Shown here: one piece after another, positions 32,430 through 44,295 of the stretch
Numbering within the stretch: position 1 is the stretch's first letter
Layout: each line of letters begins with the position of its first letter
From: Nephrocerus scutellatus
Lineage: Eukaryota > Arthropoda > Insecta > Diptera > Pipunculidae
Assembly: GCA_947095585.1 (NCBI GenBank)
Contig: OX352763.1
Span: forward strand, 115,485,908 to 115,549,907
Reading direction: 5' to 3'
Length of the DNA stretch: 64,000 nucleotides
The notes under the pieces: generated by a model
What the model saw: only the letters and a program-made list of their open reading frames with translations
Told to the model about the DNA's origin: nothing
Database searches by the model: none
Made by a program: the position numbers and the translations under genes

Positions 32430-34370
32430 ACCGCAACTATCTCTGACTGGTGGAAGTGGCAGATCAAACCTCCACGTGGTGGCCGCTGGTAATTTTCCTC
32501 CAGTACAGGAAAAGCGAAATGATCGGGCTAGTCCCTTCAAATTAAGGTTGGTGCGATGCCAATAACCTCGCCCGTAAAAAAAACATATTACGGAACCCCA
32601 AATCAGCCTCGGATATACTAGTGAACGACGACGACGACCACGGCAACGAAAACGGCTAAACGATTTAAGAATTTTCTTATGGAACGTACGCTCACTGTAT
32701 AGAGCTTGAGCTGCACAGCAGCTGGCCGATACCCTGTCTAAATATAAGGCTGACATAACAGCAATCCAGGAGATGCGTTGGACGGGGTATGGTTTCTTAT
32801 AAAAATCAGAATATGACATTTATTACAGCTGTCATGCAAGATATCATGTGCTCGGGGTGGGTTTTCCAGTCAGCAAAAGAATGAAACCCACCGGTATCGG
32901 CTTTAAAGCAGTAAATGAACGGCTATGCACCCTTCGCGTGCGAGGCAGATTTAAAAACAATAGCCTCATAAACGATCACGCACCTACAGAGGATTCCCCA
33001 GATGATGAAAAAGAAGACTTCTTTGAATCAGTCGAACGGGAACTCAATGCCTGTCCTCAGTATAGCGTAAAAATCCTTCTGGGGGATATGAATGGCAAAA
33101 TGGGTAAAGAGTCAATAATCAGATAGTACATTGGCACCCATAGCTTACACGAGAACACTAACGACAATGGACAACGAGTCACAGAGATGGCAGCAAGCAA
33201 TATTTTGGTCGTTGCGAGTACCAGGTTTGCGCGCAAAAATATCCACAAAGCCACCTGGGTATCTCCTGATGGGGTCACTCGCAACCAGATAGACCACGTG
33301 TTGATAGACCGCCGCCACAACCCGAACCTGATGACTGTGTGAACGTATCGAGGTGTTAACGTTGACTCGGAGCACTATCTTGTTGGTATGGTGCTCCGAG
33401 CGCGGATTGCATCGTCAAGAAAGACATAAACAACTACGCTCAAGCGATAGGACTCGCCCTAAATGCAGGGAGATTAAGTCCTGGGGCTGAGATTCCGGGC
33501 GTAGAAGAGAAATGGACACGCCTTAAGAATACTGTCATTAGCACTGCTGACTCTATCTTAGGCAGTAGTCTTAGGGATCTGAACGACTTGATAGATGATG
33601 AATGTAAGCTAGCCGCTGAATGTAAGAATGTTGTGTACCGAGCAATGCAGCAATCTAAAAGAACGCGGGCACGCGAAGATGAATATAAAGAGCTCAGAAG
33701 ACAATTCACCGGTGAAAGAAAGCAGCCCGGGAGAATAATCTCGTCCGTGAACTAGAACAGTACAGAGAGCAAGGACCGCACCAGGCGCGGAAGTTCTACC
33801 AAAGAGTCCGCGGTATGACGCTATATACACCGCGTTGCACATACTGCAGGGACAAGGATGGATATCTGATCGCCAATCTCAAAGGCATCTTAGAGCGATG
33901 GGAAGAGCACTTTCATGAGTTGCTAAATGACCAGCTAACTGAGGAATTGGAGGCTCCACCAGTGACCGAAGATCATACTATGCTACCGCCACCAAGCATA
34001 GACGAAGATAGCAGAGCGATACATTGGCTCAAAAATAATAAGGCCCCGGGATTTGATGGGATCCCAGCGGAACTGATAAAAATAGGAGGCCCCACATTAC
34101 ACCAAGCAATTCATGAAATAATAGTGCAAGAATTGGAAGGAAGAAGCTATGCTGAATGGCTTTGCTATGACGAAGAGGCTTCCTGTGCACCATACATAAG
34201 AAGGGAGATATCACAAAATGCAGCAATTATCGTGGTATAACGTTGTTGAGTACCACGCATAAGATTTTCTCCTCTATACTTCAAGACAGGATAGCCCCAT
34301 ACGCTAAAGGGCTCATTGGTCCATACCAGTGTGGCTTCATCCCAGGCAAATCAACAACTGATGTTTGACG
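32430..34370 (+). mobile_element. RTE-2 LINE, copy A (5' UTR, endonuclease, start of RT)
   Basis: The leader (CTATCTCTGACTGGTGGAAG) matches the start of the copy at 50.6 kb. The endonuclease reads DLRIFLWNVRSLYRA, TGA, AAQQLADTLSKYKADITAIQ, EMRWTGYGFL, VKILLGDMNGKMGKE, NQIDHVLIDRRHNPNLMTV-like, then a linker. The pre-RT region has AIHWLKNNKAPGFDGIPAEL at about 34,015-34,075. The first RT block (PYQCGFIPGKSTTD) is at 34,320-34,365. Similarity ends at about 34,370, where a mariner-type fragment starts, so RT is mostly missing. Frames are broken several times. Confidence 0.8.
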
Positions 34371-34479
34371 TTTCAACTCATCTATGATCGACATTTAGTT
34401 ATCATAAACAACACGCTTCAACATTGTTTGCCAATTATCCAAATTTGTTGTTAAATTTCGTATTCCATGGCAACAACTT

Positions 34480-34735
34480 TACGTGCGCTTATCATATTTA
34501 GTGATGAAGTCCATTTCTGGATCAAAGAATTCGTTAAAAGCAAAATTGTCCCATTTGGACAAGTCAGCATCCATCCACTGACTTTTGACTGTTTGGTGGG
34601 TGTTTGATTACCGTATACTAAGTCACAGTCGATGGAAATCTCTTGCGTAACATGCTGAGTATCTATTTTTTGGGATAGAGGTTGACTTGGAGCATATGTG
34701 GCTTCAACAAGACACCTAACCATTTTTCATCGGAG
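34480..34735 (+). pseudogene. mariner-type (DUF4817 group) transposase fragment
   Basis: The plus strand reads IIFSDEVHFWIKEFVKSK, with the first catalytic D in SDE, then VSIHPLTFDC. Further on come VDGNLLRNMLSIYF and WSICGFNKT (usual form MWFQQDGAT, second catalytic D replaced). Same family as the element at 46.6-47.2 kb. Decayed, frames shifted. Confidence 0.7.
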
Positions 34736-35185
34736 CATCAAACCAACATATGGTGTGAATATGAACCAACCATAAACACAAATTTTCGTAAATATCTCGA
34801 CTCCAGCGCCACCCAATGGGTCGAACAAAAAATTAAACTTATCGGTTATGGTGTGAATATGGCTTCGATACGTCCAATGGTTAAGGCGGGATAAGGCGAC
34901 ATAAAAGCGTTATATCCATACAGAAAAACAGACAACGGTAATTATGTCATTAGGCGATAAATCTGCCGCTCTTTCGAAAATAAGCAAGTTCGGTCTACAC
35001 AATTTTCAATTGTAAGCGATTACTAGTAATGACCAACATTAACTGCCACTATAGGTGTACAACAATATCCTCCACCAGTAAGAGTTTAATATTTAATTCC
35101 ATTTATTGATTGTAACAATTCCTCAGAGATTTCGACCAGACTTACTCGACTGATGCATTTGTGCATTTCACTTTAGTTCTCCACA
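34736..35185. other. upstream region of the gustatory receptor gene; old repeat scraps
   Basis: The phrase ATGGTGTGAATATG occurs twice (34,749 and 34,848), and an AGCGCCACCCAATGGGTCGA block resembles part of the mini-me-like repeat at 5.15 kb. No gene; the promoter of the receptor gene should lie in the right part but no TATA box stands out. Confidence 0.45.
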
Positions 35186-36435
35186 ATGGGTTCGCCTGGA
35201 ACGTTCTCAACAAGTCGCCGTTATCGAAGTAAATTTCTAATAGCTCTCTACCGCGTTTTCGGCCTATCGGTTAGTTGCCCGCAACATCCTCGTGTTGAGC
35301 TGGGGCTTTTTGTTTATGCCACAATACTAATCAGCTACGTAGCTTTTGAATTTTCATACATGTGGCCATCAATGAAAATCGGCCCACTCTCCTTAACAGG
35401 TACGATATCGTTCACTCAGCTGAAATTTATACACGTAGCGTTAATCATCCAGTCGATGCTCTGCCGAAATGGTGAAGCAACTATTTTCCAATTGCTCGAC
35501 GAAATCGATGATGAATTCGAGTTGCGTCTCTATCAACGGGTTGATGCGAAGCGAAATCTAAGGAGAGTGTTTGTGCGTTTAGTGCCATTTTTGTTAGTGT
35601 TCGTGCTCATTTGGATTGCGATTTTTATGATAAGAGACACTCTTTTACCCATCTTTGGAGAATATTTTTTGTTCACCCTCTTTTCGAATATTTCCATACG
35701 GTTTCGGTTAATGCAATACGCGGAACACGTGTGCCAAATCGAACTAAAGCTACAAATGCTACAGATTGCAATTGCCGCAAATCTAAAGAGCGGCGGTCCT
35801 GGTGCATCAACTGGTTGCATAAGTTTGTCGAGATTTCGTCGACTGCATGCCGTCAAGTTGATTTACTGTAAGTTGACCGAAATTACCGACAAAATGCAGG
35901 ACACTTTTGGTGTCTCTCTTGGGATGCTAACTGCAACGATAGTTTTCCAAATAATCGCATTTGCGTATATGTGTGTTTTTGTTTTTACGGGCATAGCGCC
36001 AATTTCTATTTTTTATCATTGTTTGCTGGCAAATGTGCCAACGATGATACTTTTTTTAATTCTTTTTGAAATTTGCCAGCGATGCAGCAAGAAGGTGAGC
36101 TTTAACAACAAAGCAAATGAAAATCAGCGTTTCAGTGTTTTATGAACTCATTTTAGGCTATCGAAGTTAAGTGGATGCTTGCAAGATTCCAGGATCAATT
36201 CCAGTCACCATATGCCGCTGTAATTGATGACTTTCAAATGTTAACCATGCATCATCCAATTGTTTTTACGATCAGCGCATTCGGGGATATTAATCGAGAA
36301 ACTCTGGCAATGGTATGGAGAATCGGTACACATCACAGTCCACCTAATACATCTTCCCATTTGTAGATTGGAGCCGCAGTATTGACGTATTCCTCGGTGT
36401 TGCTACAATTTTCCCAAGATTTAAAGCAGATTTAA
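35186..36435 (+). CDS. gustatory receptor (7tm_7), three exons
   Basis: Exons 35,186-36,094, 36,157-36,312 and 36,367-36,435 join in phase 0, giving 303 + 52 + 22 = 377 aa, a normal length for insect gustatory receptors. The introns are 62 and 54 bp, with AAG|GTGAGC...TTTTAG and ATG|GTATGG...TTGTAG. Exon 1 has about six hydrophobic helices and the HAVKLIYCKLTEITDKMQDT segment typical of the loop before TM6. Exon 2 carries the HHPIVFTISAFGDINRETL helix start. Exon 3 holds TYSSVLLQF, the TYhhhhhQF signature of the Gr C-terminus. The protein is a ligand-gated channel subunit of chemosensory neurons. The subfamily is not assigned. Without splicing, exon 1 runs to a false stop at 36,145. Confidence 0.88.
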
Positions 36436-36850
36436 TTCACGGAAGTGACTTTGATTATTTGAACAAAAATTCTTTGCATCAAAAACCAGATCCTGGTGGC
36501 ACAATTAGTTCTGGAGAAACGCAACTGAACTTGCTCTGTTCATGTGTAGTTAGTTATATTTTGCTTTGAAAAATAGAAGTAGCGTTTCATCTACACTCAT
36601 TTATTTGCTTAAGTACTTACTCTTGTATTCCATTATGCCTTCCCAAGTCCTGTAATGCTACGGTGACCATCCGTTCCGTATTTCCGGGGACATTTTTGTA
36701 TTTCAACAGCTTGTCCAGATTTATTAGATGTTCTGCATTTTGTTTTTAGTCCTGTATTTGTTCTGTGTTTGCATATTGGATTTATTTTTATTTTATTACT
36801 AACTGTTCGTGGCCGCTTCTCTACCCATCTTCTTCTGCTTAAATCCTTTC
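36436..36850. other. 3' flank of the receptor gene
   Basis: No coding sequence. AT-rich with no clear AATAAA just after the stop. Confidence 0.5.
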
Positions 36851-36854
36851 ACCC

Positions 36855-38640
36855 CTCGAGGGGCATAGGGCGTCAACAACACCTACGCTGTTTTCTGCAA
36901 CGCGTTTGAGTTGCTTCCAACTCATTCCCAAGGACCCAGCTTCCTCCTAGACTGTACTGCGCCACGTCCTCCTCGGGCGTCCCGCTGTTCTACCTGCCTG
37001 TGTAAGCGGATTCTACGGCATGGCATATTTCGCAATTTCCACTCCCACCCAATTCCAATCCACTGCCACTTACTATAGGTTCTTGGCCCGTTTTCCGATG
37101 AAGCTAGTCGATGATAATACGATTGTGCCAGAAGATTCTCAACATGATACGTAGGCGTTTGTTTACGAAAGATTGCAGCTTGCGCGCGGTAGTGGTATCC
37201 ACCTTCCAAGTACTGCACCCATACAACAGTACTGATTCGGCGTTGGAACGGAACAGTCAAAGCTTAGTTCTTAAGCTGAAAACATTGCTTCTCCAGACTT
37301 TCGATAGCATTCCGAACGCAGCCCTTGCCTTCCCGATTTTGCTGCACACATCCAGTTTGGTGCCACTGCGTTCAGCCGAGACCACACTTAGTAGGTATAG
37401 AAAGTAGTAAACTTTTTCGACTACCTGTCCAGCAATGTTGAGTTAAGAGCGGATGTTAGAAGTGGCTTTTGTTTCGGAAGTGTTTATCTTGAGCCCAACT
37501 TTGCTTGCTTCAGTTTCTAGATTTTGGGCCATCATATGAAGGTCCATTATACGATGTGAGAGCAGGCAAACATTGTCAGCGTAGTCCAGGTGTTTAAGGC
37601 AAGTTGTCATAGTCCATCGAATTCCATTGTTCCCTACTGTCAGTGCTGCGCAGAGAACATCGCTAATGACCACCAAGAATAACAGCGGTGATAGTATGCA
37701 CCACTGACGTACTCCACTTTGGACTTCAACTTCCACCTTACCGTTGTGTAGGACGTGACATTTACTTTCCTCGAATGTAGCTTTGATAATAGCTATAAGT
37801 TTTTTTGGGATACCCCTCCTGCGCAGGGCCAACCAGATAGCTGTCAAAAGCCTTCTCGAAGTCGATGAACAGTAGAGAGTCTAATATGATTCTAGCTATT
37901 ATCTTGGCTACGGCCGGTAAAACGCATATACCTCTCCAGTATCCACAGTCCATTAGATTTCTCTTATTTGGAATATTGACGATCATGCCTCTTTTCCACT
38001 CTTAGAGAAATTGATCATTTTCCCACGCTCTCCGTATAAGCGTGTGCAGAAGTTCAGCCGATGTGCTTGACGCCGGTTGGAATGGGCTTTATTTCATTTG
38101 CACTCGAGATCATATCACCATCTCGTCTAAGTGGTTAAGTATTGTAGCGAAATGTGCTCTCCATCTAGTGAGCTGCTACTCATCCGACATCAGAAGGTCA
38201 ACCTCTTAACTCTTTACCGGATGTTGTTTGGAGTTCTGACAACTATTGAGCTCCTTGGTGATGTTATAGACACTACTACTGTCACCCCTTCTTGTTTCTT
38301 GTTCGGCCATTGAGACAAGTGAGTCGATGTACTGCCGTTTGTCCCCCGTCTTACACTACGCTGCACATCCTTCTTTTTGATGCGATATTAGACTTCTAGC
38401 TCGGTACTATCTACAACTGCTGAGGGCGCTGCAATTCGAGCCTTGATTGCTTTACGCTCATCGATCCGTCTCTTCAGGTGTCTGCCGATAACCATGCGTT
38501 GTGTTTATTCTGCCTTTTTCCGACGTAGGTGCGTGCCCCAGTTAAAAAAACCTTTTTCACAGCATTCCAGTGGTCGTCCACGTTCTCCTGCGGTATGCTG
38601 TTGATTATTTCTGCTAAACCTATCAGTATTGAACCTGGTA
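36855..38640 (-). mobile_element. RTE-1-like LINE, diverged copy
   Basis: Minus strand. The RT core is open at 37,443-37,847 (LRRRGIPKKLIAIIKATFEE; QSGVRQWCILSPLLFLVVIS; LDYADNVCLLSHRIMDLHMM). Upstream (37,850-38,600) are YWRGICVLPAVAKIIARIIL and the linker region. Downstream (36,880-37,260) are the YGCSTWKV-like and KWQWIGIGWEWKLRN segments, where the usual WxWIGHxLR has been duplicated or altered. A G to W change (RQGCI to RQWCI) hits the conserved RQG motif. The copy is dead and older than those at 20-26 kb. Confidence 0.8.
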
Positions 38641-39664
38641 ATGTTCACATATATCTACCCTTTAGACAAAGACAAAGATGGACTAATGAAAAATATTTAA
38701 GGGAGCTATTTTGCAGTTTAGCCGAAAATTTTGTTAAAGATTTAGTTTTAAAATATTGTTTAATTTTTTATTTAATTTTTTGTATTCTTCAACATAACTA
38801 ATAGCTTAAATCAACTAACATTTTTGTTTGTAGTCCCCTATTTCACTTAATAAAATATGGTCACCGTATATAAAGCACAATTGCTTTATAGTACATAGTT
38901 GTATTCCATTGTGCACGAACAACAACTGATAGCGATAACTTCTGTCTCGTCGGAGCTACTCTTCTAAGTAGCTACTACCTCGCGGCACAATATACAAACA
39001 TATAAATGCTATTCTCTAAATATTAAGAATAGTAGGTCCTACGACTTAATAACACTCGTTTTCAATTGATGTCAAATGTAAAATGTATAAATGTATATAG
39101 TTATATAAATTGCTATATAAATTGCGAAAAACTAAAAGTCGCATTTCTTTTATCATCTACTCACAACTACTTTGTAGGACTTTCGAAGACTTATCGGAGT
39201 TACAGTACAGTGTAGTACAGCAAATAATTGGAAAACGTATCGTAAATGAGTTGTGTCTTTGCAAGTTTGTAGTGGTAGGTTTGTAGCTAAAATAAATGTA
39301 AATCGAAGAAAAACTAAAGACTTCATGAACATTTCTAGAAAGTTACTCGAAATCGCCAAGACAAGCACCGGTACATTACAATTTACGCTAAACGGGCGTT
39401 GTGTTCAGTATTTTTGTTCCAATACACTACACTTTCTAACAATGCTTTGATTTGATTTCGAAGCTTTATTTTTGCGAGTCATCTCACCATAATCAAAATG
39501 TATTGATTTTTACCATAAGTAAGGACGTTTGTCGAGCAAATCACATGCAGAAACTGACATAAATTACCTTGTGTGCAGTTGTAAATGCACATTGTAAATG
39601 CAAAAGTGACATTTTATTTCTGTGTGCCATTACGCAGAATGTATTCAGTTACCCCCAGACCCGA
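38641..39664. other. no recognised gene
   Basis: AT-rich, with frames of 60-90 codons lacking domains. Nothing supported. Confidence 0.5.
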
Positions 39665-39834
39665 TCAATACCATCTTTCAATAGTAAGTGTTGTCATCGG
39701 AGATACACGTGTATTTAAAATTTGAAGAAAATCGGGCAAATTTTTAAAAAATTTATGTGGGCAACCCTCGAGCTTTAGGGCCAGAACACTCCAAAAAAAA
39801 TTACAAAAAGTTTTGTCCATCGGAGATAGACCCC
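39665..39834 (+). repeat. TR-element fragment (about 1.5 monomers)
   Basis: It contains AGTAAGTGTTGTCATCGGAG, then GAAGAAAATCGGGCAAATTT and a second monomer start (AAAAAGTTTTGTCCATCGGA). In orientation and order it matches inverted monomers of the array at 44.5-45.3 kb. It abuts RTE-2 copy B. Confidence 0.6.
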
Positions 39835-41795
39835 ACGGTAATTTTCCTGCAGTACAGGAAAAGCGAAATGTTCGGGCTAGTGCCTTCAAAGAAAGTTTGG
39901 CGCGACGCCAATAACCTCTTCCCTAAAAAAAACCATATTACGGAACCCCAAATCAGCCTCGGATACACTGATGAACGACGACGACCACGGCAACGAAAAC
40001 GGCTAAACGATTTAAGAATTTTCTTATGGAACGTACGCTCACTGTATAGAGCTTGAGCTGCACAGCAGCTGGCCGATACCCTGTCTAAATATAATGCTGA
40101 CATAACAGCAACGCAGGAGATGCGTTGGACGGGGAATAGTGTCTTACAAAAATCAGAATATGACATATAATACAGCTTCCATCCAAGACATCATGTGGTC
40201 GGGGTGGAGTTTTTGGTCAGCAAAATAATGAAACCCACCGTTATCGGCTTTAAAGCAGTAAACTCCATTTCTGTCGTATGACGTAAAAATTATTCTGAGG
40301 GATATGAATGCCAAAATAGGTAGTACATTGGCACCCATAGCTTACACGAGAACACTAACGACAATGGACTACGAGTCATAGAGATGGCAGCAAGCAATAA
40401 TTTTGTCGTTGCGAGTACAAGGTTTGCGCATAAAAATGTCCACAAAGCCTCCTGGATATCTCCTGATGGAACCACTCGCAGCCATATAGACTACGTGTTG
40501 ATAGACCGCCGCCACAACCCGAACCTGATGACGGTACGCGGGCACGCGAAGATCAATATAAAGAGCTCAGAAGATATGAAAAAATAGTTCACCGGCGAAA
40601 GAAAGCAGCCTGGGAGAAGAATCTCGTCCGTGAACTAGAACAGTACAGAGGGCGAGCACCGCACCAGGCGTGCAAGTGTTACCAAAGAGTCCGCGGTATG
40701 ACGCAATATACAACGCGTTGCACATACAGCAAAGACAAAGAGGGTAAACTGATCGCCGATCTCAAAGGCATCTTAGAGCGATAGGAAGATCACTTTCATG
40801 AGTTGCTTAATGGCCAGCTAACTGAGGAATTGGAGTCTTACCAATATCCTTTAAGACAGGGTAGCCCCATACAAGAAAGACATCATTGGCCCGTACCAGT
40901 GTGGCTTCATCCAAGGCAAATCAAATCAAAAAATCAAAAATTAGGTGATGGAAAAATGTCTAGAGTTTCAAAACTCACTACACTCACTAACGGGGTCCGA
41001 CTGGCCTGCGTCCTCTTCAACCTGGCGTTGGAGAAAGTGATCTGAGACTCTGACGTGACGGCTTAAGGAACAATCCTCTATAAGTCCATTCAGATACCGG
41101 CCTACGCAGATGATATTGAGATTGTTGGTAGAAACCGAAGAGCTGTACGAAATATAGGGCTGCACATAAATGAGAGTAAAACAAAGTACATGGTGGCCAC
41201 GTCTGCGAGTAGAAGATCCAACATTGGTCCCTCAATTTAAGTAGTCGAGCGCGAATTTGAAATAGTGCAATCCTTTAACTATCTCGGGTCAACTGTAGCA
41301 GCCGACACAGCATGGAACCGGAAATACGCGCACGGTTGCTTAAAGCCAACAAAGCCTACTATAGTCTGTCAAGACTCTTCAAATCCAGGACTTTAACCAT
41401 AACATCAAAGCAGCTTGTATATAAGACAATGGTCATACCAGTACTTACATATGGATCCGAGACTTGGGTTGGGTGCTAGCAAAAAGCATTCTGCCCTTTT
41501 AGCCGCGTTCGAGAGAAAAGTCTTACGGAGAATTGTTGGCCCCGTATTTAAGGAAGGACGATTCCAGAGACTCTATAATGATGACATCTACGAGCGTTAC
41601 CGCAATGTCAACATCGTGAAGAGATTTAAGCTCGGTAGGCTCCGATGGTCAGGATGGCGCAGACCAGGACACCCAGAGTTTAGGGAAGCAAAGCTGGATG
41701 ACATCGGCTCGAAATCGGCACCGGTGGAGAGATTTTTTGCGGAAGGCCAGGACGGGACACCGGTTGTAGAGCCAAATATGATGATGATGATGAAT
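39835..41795 (+). mobile_element. RTE-2 LINE, copy B with 3' end
   Basis: The leader (GGTAATTTTCCTGCAGTACA) is followed by the endonuclease with the same in-frame TGA as copy A (40,054-40,056). An internally shortened part has MAASNNFVVASTRFAHKNVH and HIDYVLIDRRHNPNLM. RT pieces are GVRLACVLFNLALEKVI, PAYADDIEIVGRN and LHINESKTKYMVATS. The C-terminal part is 41,415-41,822 (AFERKVLRRIVGPVF; RLRWSGWRRPGHPEF). It ends in a short GATGATGATGATGA tail (41,779-41,792), as RTE elements end in short tandem repeats rather than poly-A. Several deletions and stops; inactive. Confidence 0.82.
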
Positions 41796-41964
41796 ATCCC
41801 TAAATCTCTCAGGCTCGAATAGTAAATTTGAATTCCAAACTAGAAGGTCGTACTTATGAAATATGCGATACACAAATGAAAAGTTTAACGGTAAGTTTGT
41901 TAAAAAGAACTTTTCTTTTTATATTTTACTAACGCATAACTAGAACAATAATCAACGAAACCTA

Positions 41965-43296
41965 CTAACTAAAACAAGCCTCATCTTCTCTATCATCGTC
42001 CAAGTCACCACAGCTTGGACTTCGTTCGCAGGATCGAATCCGCTGATACCACATGGGATCCTTACTACTGTATTCCACTGGACGGCCAGTTCTATTTCGA
42101 TACAGATACTCTGCAATACCATGACCACTCACACCGTTAACTGTGCAAGAAACAAACTGATCGTACACCTTCGACTGCCAATTGCTGCCAACATAACGAA
42201 TCGCCGATTCGTCTACACTGATTTGCACAAAGTACTTGCACTCCTTAGTGTGGACAAGAAAATTCTGATGATTGGGCGGAATACCCTTTTCACCGTACGA
42301 ATAAAGTTCGAAGTTACAACTGCTAATGGGTTGATATACACCTTGCGGATTGCAAATATAACCAACCTTCAACGATGATAAAAAGAATGATGGTTGGCTG
42401 AGGACACCGACAACCATACTGGTTCCATCGTCTAAGAACAAAGTGAAGCAGACATAACGATTGATGGTCGACAAGCATCGTTCCGTTCCGAAACTGTGAT
42501 CACGTAAAGCTTTCATTTCCAAGTGTATTGATTTTTGACCAAATCGGATTTCTCCACGTAAAACGCCTATCTGTTCGTAATGCGTCCGCTTCTCGAGATT
42601 ATCGTTGACATGAGCAACCATGTAAAGGAATTCATTGTTCCACGATTCACGTGCAATTGAGTCGGCTATCACCCAATCACTCAAGTCTCTGTTATAATTA
42701 AAGTGAGCCGCAGATGATGCCTCGAACTCGAAATCCATTAAAACCGAAAGCAATTTGTCACCGTGCTTGAGATGGCTGCCATACAGCAGACGCCACTTTC
42801 GCATACCCACCATAGGGAATATATTGAATCCATTTCCCGAAAATCCTTCACTCTCTTTTGTGCCATCTGTTGAGAAATTCATCATATCTGGCAGCTTTGG
42901 TGAGGTGAGTAAACCATATCCTGGAATCCATAGATAAAGAGCTACCCGCAGTATTCCACGACGTCGGCGTTCGACGGTTGCCAGCACCCTGTATCCATCT
43001 TTGTTTGCGCCCATGAAGGAGACCACATCATAGGATTTCAAACAGCTTGATAAATCCTGCGGTCTGTCCTGGCTACTGGCGATATGGCCATCAGCGCTTT
43101 TTGTTCTTCCAAAAATTTTCTTTCGCAATCGGCGCAGGACAACCAGAGCTATGTAGTACTTAACACGATAGAAGATTCCTTTTTCAGGGTAGATGCCAAA
43201 TATCAAACTGGACTTTTGTCGGAGAACAAGAATAGCGACCGTGCAAAATGCCAAGAGGAGCGCCAAACTCAGGACCAATATTGCGATGACGTACAT
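41965..43296 (-). CDS. membrane-anchored protein like the N-terminal domain of arthropod PEP-synthase-like proteins
   Basis: One uninterrupted 443-codon exon. Residues 1-27 form a strong hydrophobic anchor (YVIAILVLSLALLLAFCTVA), followed by a basic YYIALVVLRRLRKKIFGR stretch. The body carries GFSGNGFNIFPMVGMRKWRL, LEMKALRDHSFGTER and GHGIAEYLYRNRTGRPVEY. In my recollection, RDHSFG and the kWR...YxG pattern mark the domain preceding the ATP-grasp/PPDK-like region of insect and nematode proteins annotated as putative phosphoenolpyruvate synthases. That catalytic part is absent here. The frame is well conserved with no repeats inside, so it is a real host gene. The exact function is unknown. 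The tail is acidic (DDDREDEACFS). Confidence 0.75.
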   Translation of the reverse strand: MYVIAILVLSLALLLAFCTVAILVLRQKSSLIFGIYPEKGIFYRVKYYIALVVLRRLRKKIFGRTKSADGHIASSQDRPQDLSSCLKSYDVVSFMGANKDGYRVLATVERRRRGILRVALYLWIPGYGLLTSPKLPDMMNFSTDGTKESEGFSGNGFNIFPMVGMRKWRLLYGSHLKHGDKLLSVLMDFEFEASSAAHFNYNRDLSDWVIADSIARESWNNEFLYMVAHVNDNLEKRTHYEQIGVLRGEIRFGQKSIHLEMKALRDHSFGTERCLSTINRYVCFTLFLDDGTSMVVGVLSQPSFFLSSLKVGYICNPQGVYQPISSCNFELYSYGEKGIPPNHQNFLVHTKECKYFVQISVDESAIRYVGSNWQSKVYDQFVSCTVNGVSGHGIAEYLYRNRTGRPVEYSSKDPMWYQRIRSCERSPSCGDLDDDREDEACFS

Positions 43297-43920
43297 TATA
43301 GAGTCGCTCCGAATCTCTTCGGATTTTTTCTCGCCTATGTGTCACTGTCCGGGCAATCAGACTATCACTGTTGAGTGATGTATGGATTTGGTAATATATT
43401 TATAGGCAGTTTTGTTGCAAAAAGAAAACGATTAGACTGAACATCTTATCATATATCGCTTGATAAGGAGGTATCGTTGAAGGTTTGTTTTGGTTTGGAA
43501 TGTTATGGTTTTTTCTGTTATTGATAAACAAACATACATATATATTCATGCATGTATACATGTAGACAAATAAAGAACGCAATTTTCTGACTGCTGATAA
43601 AACACAGCATGGTTTGGTTATCTCTTTTTACCACAGAGATTGCAAATTCTTAACATTATCGACCATATGGGTTTTCCATAGAAAAAAAAAACGATTAGAA
43701 TTAAAAACAGATGACAAGTATAATAAGGCGCTGGTAAAAGGAACCATTTTGCATAATCGTTACTATGAGGGCTGCGTTGAAAGATCTGCGGTACAATTAC
43801 CCGGTGGTGGCATTAAGTTTTAAATGCTGAATTAATTATTCACTGAATTCAGCAATGGTTTAAGTGCAGTTTCTATGTTTCTACGAAAAATAGAAAAAGG
43901 AATGATAGCCATAATAGTAA
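43297..43920. other. 5' flank of the 443-aa gene; no other gene
   Basis: AT-rich; the plus frame 43,614-43,823 has no known domain. The promoter of the minus-strand gene should lie here, but no core element stands out. Confidence 0.45.
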
Positions 43921-44270
43921 CAAAAACGGAAAAGCTGAGTGATCGGGCTATAGTCATATAGTTCATAGAAAGGTTGGCGCGATGTTGGTAACATCGCCAG
44001 TAGAAAACATAATAATGGAACTCAATCAGCCTAGAAAACACTGATTACCACGACGACCACAGCAACGCAAACGGCTTAATTATTTTCTTATGGAACTTAG
44101 GCTCAGTATAAAGCTGGCCAAAAGCCATTAAGGAGATGCGAAGGATGGCGAATGGTGTCTTATTGAAAATAAGAATATGTCATAATCTACAGCTGTCATG
44201 AAAGGCATCCTGTGTTCAGGAATGAATGAATGAACCCCATCGTTGTCGTCCTAAAAGCAATCAAGGCGTT
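43921..44270 (+). pseudogene. RTE-2 5' fragment
   Basis: AAAGCTGAGTGATCGGGCTA, then CGACGACCACAGCAACGCAA and TTATTTTCTTATGGAACTTA, follow the leader and start of the endonuclease of RTE-2 copies A and B, with deletions. The adenylate-rich GAATGAATGAATGAACCCCA piece matches the KRMKPTGIG region. Decayed. Confidence 0.65.
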
Positions 44271-44295
44271 TGAAGTCTCCGTATTGTTGTATTTT

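Noticed and set aside
34451..34723. 90-codon minus ORF
   Set aside because: It is antisense to a recognisable mariner-type transposase fragment on the plus strand.
36146..36366. Plus ORF 36,175-36,366 as a separate gene
   Set aside because: It is exon 2 of the gustatory receptor read through into the second intron.
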